From: Liolophura sinensis
Taxonomy: Eukaryota > Mollusca > Polyplacophora > Chitonida > Chitonidae
Direction: 5' to 3'
DNA length: 64,000 nt
NCBI RefSeq assembly: GCF_032854445.1
Contig: NC_088295.1
Span: forward strand, 8,122,501 to 8,186,500
A program made the position numbers and the translations under genes. Numbering within the stretch: position 1 is the stretch's first letter; each line of letters starts with the position of its first letter. Below the pieces are notes generated by a model. The model was not told the DNA's origin. It made no database searches and was given only the letters and a program-made list of their open reading frames with translations. Of this stretch, positions 24,601 through 36,600 are shown piece after piece.

Positions 24601-27600
24601 TTACTTTTTGTTTCAGATGGATAATCTGATGTCAGCCGCCGCTGCTTTCAGCGCAGAGCAAAGGGCTGCTCTATGTTGCCGACTGAATGAAAGCTGGGCC
24701 TTTGACCAGATGATAGGAAAGGTGGAGATGGCAAACATGAGCTGTTTTGAGGTTTTCTCCTTCGGTGGCTGTCATATGTTGTATGGTGTATTATCGTTGC
24801 CATGGAACACAACTCTGAACAATTCTACAGGAGAGGCCTTTTACCATATGGTGAATGACCAAGTCAGACGGGTGTTTGATGTCATTGTTGACAGCGATGG
24901 TAAGAATGGCATGTGTGCAAACGCTAAAATACATATTATACGGTAGAAGACGAGCTGGGCTAGGTTGAGTCATGATCGTAACGCAGGGAAGTTTGAGTTT
25001 TAAAGGTTGAAGCAATAGCCAAATGAGACAGTTTTGTATTAGAGAAAAGATAGGTAGACAGAAGAGATGGCGACACATATATTTGCACGGATCAGCTACA
25101 TTGACTCATTTGCTTTTAATTTTGTGAGCAAAGAAAGAGAGCATGCTTATTGTCCGATAGTGTGAGGATGCTGGATTGTGCGACTGTGCTAGATTTTAAA
25201 TACGAAGCTTTGATTATGAGGAATCAAACAGCAGATTGACGAGAATGTAAATCTTGAAGAATTGTGAGAATAAATAAAGTACTTTTATATATGGGATAGC
25301 TAATGCATGTAGTTTTGTGTAGTAGTTAATTTCTTTGTATTTTGTTGCTTTTAGAGTTTACGTATGAAGAAGGACTTCCAATGTGGGAAGCAGAAATAAT
25401 ACTCTCAGAGCTATCCGAGCTGAATAACCGAACTTTGGAGGCGTTTATCCACCTTGGCGATAATCCGTTTGCACTGAGTCCAGAAATGATTCTGGAAATA
25501 CCTGCAAGAATGTTTTACTTTCACAAGGTGAGTCCTTAAAAAACCATTGGCCTATATTTGTAGCGAATACAAGACAGGAATTAGGATGCTAGGGGATAAA
25601 GAATTAAGATTGTTTTATGCTTGTGATGAATTCATAAATCGTAGAATATAGAAGGTTTACTTTTTGTTTCAGATGGATAATCTGATGTCAGCCGCCGCTG
25701 GTTTCAGCGCAGAGCAAAGGGCTGCTCTATGTTGCCGACTGAATGAAAGCTGGGCCTTTGACCAGATGATAGGAAAGGTGGAGATGGCAAACATGAGCTG
25801 TTTTGAGGTTTTCTCCTTCGGTGGCTGTCATATGTTGTATGGTGTATTATCGTTGCCATGGAACACAACTCTGAACAATTCTACAGGAGAGGCCTTTTAC
25901 CATATGGTGAATGACCAAGTCAGACGGGTGTTTGATGTCATTGTTGACAGCGATGGTAAGAATGGCGTGTGTGCAAATGCTAAAATACATATTATACGGT
26001 AGAAGACGAGCTGGGCTAGGTTGAGTCATGATCGTAACGCAGGGAAGTTTGAGTTTTAAAGGTTGAAGCAATAGCCAAATGAGACAGTTTTGTATTAGAG
26101 AAAAGATAGGTAGACAGAAGAGATGGCGACACATATATTTGCAGGGATCAGCTACATTGACTCATTTGCTTTTAATGTTGTGAGCAAAGAAAGAGAGCAT
26201 GCTTATCATCCGATAGTGTGAGGATGCTGGATTGTGCAACTGTGCTAGATTTTAAATGCGAAGCTTTGATTATGAGGAATCAAACAGCAGATTGACGAGA
26301 ATGTAAATCTTGAAGAATTGTGAGAATAAATAAAGTACTTTTATATATGGGATAGCTAATGCATTTGGTTTTGGGTAGTAGTTAATTTCTTTGTATTTTG
26401 TTGCTTTTAGAGTTTACGTATGAAGAAGGACTTCCAATGTGGGAAGCAGAAATAATACTCTCAGAGCTATCCGAGCTGAATAACCGAACTTTGGAGGCGT
26501 TTATCCACCTTGGCGATAATCCGTTTGCACTGAGTCCAGAAATGATTCTGGAAATACCTGCAAGAATGTTTTACTTTCACAAGGTGAGTCTTTAAAAAAC
26601 CATTGGCTTATGTTTGTAGCGATTACAAGGCAGGAATTAGGATGCTAGGGGATAAAGAATTAAGATTGTTTTATGCTTGTGATGCATTCATAAATCGTAG
26701 AATACAGAAGGTTTACTTTTTGTTTCAGATGGATAATCTGATGTCAGCCGCCGCTGCTTTCAGCGCAGAGCAAAGGGCTGCTCTATGTTGCCGACTGAAT
26801 GAAAGCTGGGCCTTTGACCAGATGATAGGAAAGGTGGAGATGGCAAACATGAGCTGTTTTGAGGTTTTCTCCTTCGGTGGCTGTCATATGTTGTATGGTG
26901 TATTATCGTTGCCATGGAACACAACTCTGAACAATTCTACAGAAGAGGCCTTTTACCATATGGTGAATGACCAAGTCAGACGGGTGTTTGATGTCATTGT
27001 TGACAGCGATGGTAAGAATGGCGTGTGTGCAAATGCTAAAATACATATTATACGGTAGAAGACGAGCTGGGCTAGGTTGAGTCATGATCGTAACGCAGGG
27101 AAGTTTGAGTTTTAAAGGTTGAAGCAATAGCCAAATGAGACAGTTTTGTATTAGAGAAAAGATAGGTAGACAGAAGAGATGGCGACACATATATTTGCAG
27201 GGATCAGCTACATTGACTCATTTGCTTTTAATGTTGTGAACAAAGAAAGAGAGCATGCTTATCATCCGATAGTGTGAGGATGCTGGATTGTGCAACTGTG
27301 CTAGATTTTAAATACGAAGCTTTGATTATGAGGAATCAAACAGCAGATTGACGAGAATGTAAATCTTGAAGAATTGTGAGAATAAATAAAGTACTTTTAT
27401 ATATGGGATAGCTAATGCATTTGGTTTTGGGTAGTAGTTAATTTCTTTGTATTTTGTTGCTTTTAGAGTTTACGTATGAAGAAGGACTTCCAATGTGGGA
27501 AGCAGAAATAATACTCTCAGAGCTATCCGAGCTGAATAACCGAACTTTGGAGGCGTTTATCCACCTTGGCGATAATCCGTTTGCACTGAGTCCAGAAATG

Positions 27601-30600
27601 ATTCTGGAAATACCTGCAAGAATGTTTTACTTTCACAAGGTGAGTCTTTAAAAAACCATTGGCTTATATTTGTAGCGATTACAAGGCAGGAATTAGGATG
27701 CTAGGGGATAAAGATTTAAGATTGTTTTATGCTTGTGATGAATTCATAAATCGTAGAATATAGAAGGTTTACTTTTTGTTTCAGATGGATAATCTGATGT
27801 CAGCCGCCGCTGGTTTCAGCGCAGAGCAAAGGGCTGCTCTATGTTGCCGACTGAATGAAAGCTGGGCCTTTGACCAGATGATAGGAAAGGTGGAGATGGC
27901 AAACATGAGCTGTTTTGAGGTTTTCTCCTTCGGTGGCTGTCATATGTTGTATGGTGTATTATCGTTGCCATGGAACACAACTCTGAACAATTCTACAGAA
28001 GAGGCCTTTTACCATATGGTGAATGACCAAGTCAGACGGGTGTTTGATGTCATTGTTGACAGCGATGGTAAGAATGGCGTGTGTGCAAACGCTAAAATAC
28101 ATATTATACGGTAGAAGACGAGCTGGGCTAGGTTGAGTCATGATCGTAACGCAGGGAAGTTTGAGTTTTAAAGGTTGAAGCAATAGCCAAATGAGACAGT
28201 TTTGTATTAGAGAAAAGATAGGTAGACAGAAGAGATGGCGACACATATATTTGCAGGGATCAGCTACATTGACTCATTTGCTTTTAATGTTGTGAACAAA
28301 GAAAGAGAGCATGCTTATCATACGATAGTGTGAGGATGCTGGATTGTGCGACTGTGCTAGATTTTAAATACGAAGCTTTGATTATGAGGAATCAAACAGC
28401 AGATTGACGAGAATGTAAATCTTGAAGAATTGTGAGAATAAATAAAGTACTTTTATATATGGGATAGCTAATGCATGTAGTTTTGTGTAGTAGTTAATTT
28501 CTTTGTATTTTGTTGCTTTTAGAGTTTACGTATGAAGAAGGACTTCCAATGTGGGAAGCAGAAATAATACTCTCAGAGCTATCCGAGCTGAATAACCGAA
28601 CTTTGGAGGCGTTTATCCACCTTGGCGATAATCCGTTTGCACTGAGTCCAGAAATGATTCTGGAAATACCTGCAAGAATGTTTTACTTTCACAAGGTGAG
28701 TCTTTAAAAAACCATTGGCTTATGTTTGTAGCGATTACAAGGCAGGAATTAGGATGCTAGGGAATAAAGAATTAAGATTGTTTTATGCTTGTGATGAATT
28801 CATGTATCGTAGAATATAGAAGGTTTATTTTTTGTTTCAGATGGATAATCTGATGTCAGCCGCCGCTGCTTTCAGCGCAGAGCAAAGGGCTGCTCTATGT
28901 TGCCGACTGAATGAAAGCTGGGCCTTTGACCAGATGATAGGAAAGGTGGAGATGGCAAACATGAGCTGTTTTGAGGTTTTCTCCTTCGGTAGCTGTCATA
29001 TGTTGTATGGTGTATTATCGTTGCCATGGAACACAACTCTGAACAATTCTACAGGAGAGGCCTTTTACCATATGGTGAATGACCAAGTCAGACGGGTGTT
29101 TGATGTCATTGTTGACAGCGATGGTAAGAATGGCGTGTGTGCAAATGCTAAAATACATATTATACGGTAGAAGACGAGCTGGGCTAGGTTGAGTCATGAT
29201 CGTAACGCAGGGAAGTTTGAGTTTTAAAGGTTGAAGCAATAGCCAAATGAGACAGTTTTGTATTAGAGAAAAGATAGGTAGACAGAAGAGATGGCGACAC
29301 ATATATTTGCATGGATCAGCTACATTGACTCATTTGCTTTTAATGTTGTGAGCAAAGAAAGAGAGCATGCTTATCATCCGATAGTGTGAGGATGCTGGAT
29401 TGTGCAACTGTGCTAGATTTTAAATGCGAAGCTTTGATTATGAGGAATCAAACAGCAGATTGACGAGAATGTAAATCTTGAAGAATTGTGAGAATAAATA
29501 AAGTACTTTTATATATGGGATAGCTAATGCATTTGGTTTTGGGTAGTAGTTAATTTCTTTGTATTTTGTTGCTTTTAGAGTTTACGTATGAAGAAGGACT
29601 TCCAATGTGGGAAGCAGAAATAATACTCTCAGAGCTATCCGAGCTGAATAACCGAACTTTGGAGGCGTTTATCCACCTTGGCGATAATCCGTTTGCACTG
29701 AGTCCAGAAATGATTCTGGAAATACCTGCAAGAATGTTTTACTTTCACAAGGTGAGTCTTTAAAAAACCATTGGCTTATATTTGTAGCGATTACAAGGCA
29801 GGAATTAGGATGCTAGGGGATAAAGATTTAAGATTGTTTTATGCTTGTGATGAATTCATAAATCGTAGAATATAGAAGGTTTACTTTTTGTTTCAGATGG
29901 ATAATCTGATGTCAGCCGCCGCTGGTTTCAGCGCAGAGCAAAGGGCTGCTCTATGTTGCCGACTGAATGAAAGCTGGGCCTTTGACCAGATGATAGGAAA
30001 GGTGGAGATGGCAAACATGAGCTGTTTTGAGGTTTTCTCCTTCGGTGGCTGTCATATGTTGTATGGTGTATTATCGTTGCCATGTAACACAACTCTGAAC
30101 AATTCTACAGAAGAAGCCTTTTACCATATGGTGAATGACCAAGTCAGACGGGTGTTTGATGTCATTGTTGACAGCGATGGTAAGAATGGCGTGTGTGCAA
30201 ACGCTAAAATACATATTATACGGTAGAAGACGAGCTGGGCTAGGTTGAGTCATGATCGTAACGCAGGAAAGTTTGAGTTTTAAAGGTTGAAGCAATAGCC
30301 AAATGAGACAGTTTTGTATTAGAGAAAAGATAGGTAGACAGAAGAGATGGCGACACATATATTTGCAGGGATCAGCTACATTGACTCATTTGCTTTTAAT
30401 GTTGTGAACAAAGAAAGAGAGCATGCTTATCATACGATAGTGTGAGGATGCTGGATTGTGCGACTGTGCTAGATTTTAAATACGAAGCTTTGATTATGAG
30501 GAATCAAACAGCAGATTGACGAGAATGTCAATCTTGAAGAATTGTGAGAATAAATAAAGTACTTTTATATATGGGATAGCTAATGCATGTAGTTTTGTGT

Positions 30601-33600
30601 AGTAGTTAATTTCTTTGTATTTTGTTGCTTTTAGAGTTTACGTATGAAGAAGGACTTCCAATGTGGGAAGCAGAAATAATACTCTCAGAGCTATCCGAGC
30701 TGAATAACCGAACTTTGGAGGCGTTTATCCACCTTGGCGATAATCCGTTTGCACTGAGTCCAGAAATGATTCTGGAAATACCTGCAAGAATGTTTTACTT
30801 TCACAAGGTGAGTCTTTAAAAAACCATTGGCTTATGTTTGTAGCGATTACAAGGCAGGAATTAGGATGCTAGGGAATAAAGAATTAAGATTGTTTTATGC
30901 TTGTGATGAATTCATAAATCGTAGAATATAGAAGGTTTATTTTTTGTTTCAGATGGATAATCTGATGTCAGCCGCCGCTGCTTTCAGCGCAGAGCAAAGG
31001 GCTGCTCTATGTTGCCGACTGAATGAAAGCTGGGCCTTTGACCAGATGATAGGAAAGGTGGAGATGGCAAACATGAGCTGTTTTGAGGTTTTCTCCTTCG
31101 GTAGCTGTCATATGTTGTATGGTGTATTATCGTTGCCATGGAACACAACTCTGAACAATTCTACAGGAGAGGCCTTTTACCATATGGTGAATGACCAAGT
31201 CAGACGGGTGTTTGATGTCATTGTTGACAGCGATGGTAAGAATGGCGTGTGTGCAAATGCTAAAATACATATTATACGGTAGAAGACTAGCTGGGCTGGG
31301 TTAAGTCATGATCGTAACGCAGGGAAGTTTGAGTTTTAAAGGTTGAAGCAATAGCCAAATGAGACAGTTTTGTATTAGAGGAAAGATAGGTAGACAGAAG
31401 AGATGGCGACACATATATTTGCATGGATCAGCTACATTGACTCATTTGCTTTTAATGTTGTGAGCAAAGAAAGAGAGCATGCGTATCATCCGATATTGTG
31501 AGGATGCTGGATTGTGCGACTGTGCTAGATTTTAAATACGAAGCTTTGATTATGAGGAATCAAACAGCAGATTGACGAGAATGTAAATCTTGATGAGTTG
31601 TGAGAATAAATAAAGTACTTTTATATATGGGATAGCTAATGCATGTAGTTTTGTCTAGTAGTTAATTTCTTTGTATTTTGTTGCTTTTAGAGTTTACGTA
31701 TGAAGAAGGACTTCCAATGTGGGAAGCAGAAATAATACTCTCAGAGCTATCCGAGCTGAATAACCGAACTTTGGAGGCGTTTATCCACCTTGGCGATAAT
31801 CCGTTTGCACTGAGTCCAGAAATGATTCTGGAAATACCTGCAAGAATGTTTTACTTTCACAAGGTGAGTCTTTAAAAAACCATTGGCTTATATTTGTAGC
31901 GATTACAAGACAGGAATTAGGATGCTAGTAGATAAAGAATTAAGATTGTTTTATGCTTGTGATGAATTCATAAATCGTAGAATATAGAAGGTTTACTTTT
32001 TGTTTCAGATGGATAATCTGATGTCAGCCGCCGCTGGTTTCAGCGCAGAGCAAAGGGCTGCTCTGTGTTGCCGACTGAATGAAAGCTGGGCCTTTGACCA
32101 GATGATAGGAAAGGTGGAGATGGCAAACATGAGCTGTTTTGAGGTTTTCTCCTTCGGTAGCTGTCATATGTTGTATGGTGTATTATCGTTGCCATGGAAC
32201 ACAACTCTGAACAATTCTACAGAAGAAGCCTTTTACCATATGGTGAATGACCAAGTCAAGACGGGTGTTTGATGTCATTGTTGACAGCGATGGTAAGAAT
32301 GGCGTGTGTGCAAACGCTAAAATACATATTATACGGTAGAAGACGAGCTGGGCTAGGTTGAGTCTTGATCGTAACGCAGGGAAGTTTGAGTTTTAAAGGT
32401 TGAAGCAATAGCCAAATGAGACAGTTTTGTATTAGAGAAAAGATAGGTAGACAGAAGAGATGGCGACACATATATTTGCAGGGATCAGCTACATTGACTC
32501 ATTTGCTTTTAATGTTGTGAACAAAGAAAGAGAGCATGCTTATCATACGATAGTGTGAGGATGCTGGATTGTGCGACTGTGCTAGATTTTAAATACGAAG
32601 CTTTGATTATGAGGAATCAAACAGCAGATTGACGAGAATGTAAATCTTGAAGAATTGTGAGAATAAATAAAGTACTTTTATATATGGGATAGCTAATGCA
32701 TGTAGTTTTGTGTAGTAGTTAATTTCTTTGTATTTTGTTGCTTTTAGAGTTTACGTATGAAGAAGGACTTCCAATGTGGGAAGCAGAAATAATACTCTCA
32801 GAGCTATCCGAGCTGAATAACCGAACTTTGGAGGCGTTTATCCACCTTGGCGATAATCCGTTTGCACTGAGTCCAGAAATGATTCTGGAAATACCTGCAA
32901 GAATGTTTTACTTTCACAAGGTGAGTCTTTAAAAAACCATTGGCTTATGTTTGTAGCGATTACAAGGCAGGAATTAGGATGCTAGGGAATAAGGAATTAA
33001 GATTATTTTATGCTTGTGATGAATTCATAAATCGTAGAATATAGAAGGTTTATTTTTTGTTTCAGATGGATAATCTGATGTCAGCCGCCGCTGGTTTCAG
33101 CGCAGAGCAAAGGGCTGCTCTATGTTGCCGACTGAATGAAAGCTGGGCCTTTGACCAGATGATAGGAAAGGTGGAGATGGCAAACATGAGCTGTTTTGAG
33201 GTTTTCTCCTTCGGTAGCTGTCATATGTTGTATGGTGTATTATCGTTGCCATGGAACACAACTCTGAACAATTCTACAGGAGAGGCCTTTTACCATATGG
33301 TGAATGACCAAGTCAGACGGGTGTTTGATGTCATTGTTGACAGCGATGGTAAGAATGGCATGTGTGCAAACGCTAAAATACATATTATACGGTAGAAGAC
33401 GAGCTGGGCTAGGTTGAGTCATGATCGTAACGCAGGGAAGTTTGAGTTTTAAAGGTTGAAGCAATAGCCAAATGAGACAGTTTTGTATTAGAGAAAAGAT
33501 AGGTAGACAGAAGAGATGGCGACACATATATTTGCACGGATCAGCTACATTGACTCATTTGCTTTTAATTTTGTGAGCAAAGAAAGAGAGCATGCTTATT

Positions 33601-36600
33601 GTCCGATAGTGTGAGGATGCTGGATTGTGCGACTGTGCTAGATTTTAAATACGAAGCTTTGATTATGAGGAATCAAACAGCAGATTGACGAGAATGTAAA
33701 TCTTGAAGAATTGTGAGAATAAATAAAGTACTTTTATATATGGGATAGCTAATGCATGTAGTTTTGTGTAGTAGTTAATTTCTTTGTATTTTGTTGCTTT
33801 TAGAGTTTACGTATGAAGAAGGACTTCCAATGTGGGAAGCAGAAATAATACTCTCAGAGCTATCCGAGCTGAATAACCGAACTTTGGAGGCGTTTATCCA
33901 CCTTGGCGATAATCCGTTTGCACTGAGTCCAGAAATGATTCTGGAAATACCTGCAAGAATGTTTTACTTTCACAAGGTGAGTCCTTAAAAAACCATTGGC
34001 CTATATTTGTAGCGAATACAAGACAGGAATTAGGATGCTAGGGGATAAAGAATTAAGATTGTTTTATGCTTGTGATGAATTCATAAATCGTAGAATATAG
34101 AAGGTTTACTTTTTGTTTCAGATGGATAATCTGATGTCAGCCGCCGCTGGTTTCAGCGCAGAGCAAAGGGCTGCTCTATGTTGCCGACTGAATGAAAGCT
34201 GGGCCTTTGACCAGATGATAGGAAAGGTGGAGATGGCAAACATGAGCTGTTTTGAGGTTTTCTCCTTCGGTGGCTGTCATATGTTGTATGGTGTATTATC
34301 GTTGCCATGGAACACAACTCTGAACAATTCTACAGGAGAGGCCTTTTACCATATGGTGAATGACCAAGTCAGACGGGTGTTTGATGTCATTGTTGACAGC
34401 GATGGTAAGAATGGCGTGTGTGCAAATGCTAAAATACATATTATACGGTAGAAGACGAGCTGGGCTAGGTTGAGTCATGATCGTAACGCAGGGAAGTTTG
34501 AGTTTTAAAGGTTGAAGCAATAGCCAAATGAGACAGTTTTGTATTAGAGAAAAGATAGGTAGACAGAAGAGATGGCGACACATATATTTGCATGGATCAG
34601 CTACATTGACTCATTTGCTTTTAATGTTGTGAGCAAAGAAAGAGAGCATGCTTATCATCCGATAGTGTGAGGATGCTGGATTGTGCAACTGTGCTAGATT
34701 TTAAATGCGAAGCTTTGATTATGAGGAATCAAACAGCAGATTGACGAGAATGTAAATCTTGAAGAATTGTGAGAATAAATAAAGTACTTTTATATATGGG
34801 ATAGCTAATGCATTTGGTTTTGGGTAGTAGTTAATTTCTTTGTATTTTGTTGCTTTTAGAGTTTACGTATGAAGAAGGACTTCCAATGTGGGAAGCAGAA
34901 ATAATACTCTCAGAGCTATCCGAGCTGAATAACCGAACTTTGGAGGCGTTTATCCACCTTGGCGATAATCCGTTTGCACTGAGTCCAGAAATGATTCTGG
35001 AAATACCTGCAAGAATGTTTTACTTTCACAAGGTGAGTCTTTAAAAAACCATTGGCTTATGTTTGTAGCGATTACAAGGCAGGAATTAGGATGCTAGGGG
35101 ATAAAGAATTGAGATTGTTTTATGCTTGTGATGCATTCATAAATCGTAGAATACAGAAGGTTTACTTTTTGTTTCAGATGGATAATCTGATGTCAGCCGC
35201 CGCTGCTTTCAGCGCAGAGCAAAGGGCTGCTCTATGTTGCCGACTGAATGAAAGCTGGGCCTTTGACCAGATGATAGGAAAGGTGGAGATGGCAAACATG
35301 AGCTGTTTTGAGGTTTTCTCCTTCGGTGGCTGTCATATGTTGTATGGTGTATTATCGTTGCCATGGAACACAACTCTGAACAATTCTACAGAAGAGGCCT
35401 TTTACCATATGGTGAATGACCAAGTCAGACGGGTGTTTGATGTCATTGTTGACAGCGATGGTAAGAATGGCGTGTGTGCAAATGCTAAAATACATATTAT
35501 ACGGTAGAAGACGAGCTGGGCTAGGTTGAGTCATGATCGTAACGCAGGGAAGTTTGAGTTTTAAAGGTTGAAGCAATAGCCAAATGAGACAGTTTTGTAT
35601 TAGAGAAAAGATAGGTAGACAGAAGAGATGGCGACACATATATTTGCAGGGATCAGCTACATTGACTCATTTGCTTTTAATGTTGTGAACAAAGAAAGAG
35701 AGCATGCTTATCATCCGATAGTGTGAGGATGCTGGATTGTGCAACTGTGCTAGATTTTAAATACGAAGCTTTGATTATGAGGAATCAAACAGCAGATTGA
35801 CGAGAATGTAAATCTTGAAGAATTGTGAGAATAAATAAAGTACTTTTATATATGGGATAGCTAATGCATTTGGTTTTGTGTAGTAGTTAATTTCTTTGTA
35901 TTTTGTTGCTTTTAGAGTTTACGTATGAAGAAGGACTTCCAATGTGGGAAGCAGAAATAATACTCTCAGAGCTATCCGAGCTGAATAACCGAACTTTGGA
36001 GGCGTTTATCCACCTTGGCGATAATCCGTTTGCACTGAGTCCAGAAATGATTCTGGAAATACCTGCAAGAATGTTTTACTTTCACAAGGTGAGTCTTTAA
36101 AAAACCATTGGCTTATATTTGTAGCGATTACAAGGCAGGAATTAGGATGCTAGGGGATAAAGATTTAAGATTGTTTTATGCTTGTGATGAATTCATAAAT
36201 CGTAGAATATAGAAGGTTTACTTTTTGTTTCAGATGGATAATCTGATGTCAGCCGCCGCTGGTTTCAGCGCAGAGCAAAGGGCTGCTCTATGTTGCCGAC
36301 TGAATGAAAGCTGGGCCTTTGACCAGATGATAGGAAAGGTGGAGATGGCAAACATGAGCTGTTTTGAGGTTTTCTCCTTCGGTGGCTGTCATATGTTGTA
36401 TGGTGTATTATCGTTGCCATGGAACACAACTCTGAACAATTCTACAGAAGAGGCCTTTTACCATATGGTGAATGACCAAGTCAGACGGGTGTTTGATGTC
36501 ATTGTTGACAGCGATGGTAAGAATGGCGTGTGTGCAAACGCTAAAATACATATTATACGGTAGAAGACGAGCTGGGCTAGGTTGAGTCATGATCGTAACG

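Larger units (their letters stand above)
15851..31235 (+). repeat. Dimeric higher-order repeat, 2112 bp
   Basis: Across units 1-16 the codon at B10 alternates GCT (Ala) and GGT (Gly) with one break at units 6-7. This implies that pairs of units were amplified or homogenised together. Other markers (B51, B72) follow the pair pattern only partly. Confidence 0.65.
22187..36516 (+). repeat. Large-block duplication: units 8-13 repeated as units 17-21
   Basis: Private markers line up: gtgaacaaag/catacgatag after units 8 and 17; the unusual short intron of units 9 and 18; gtgagtcct in units 11 and 19; the open short intron of units 12 and 20; aaagatttaag in units 13 and 21. Unit 10 has no partner, so the copies differ by one unit. 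Confidence 0.75.
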
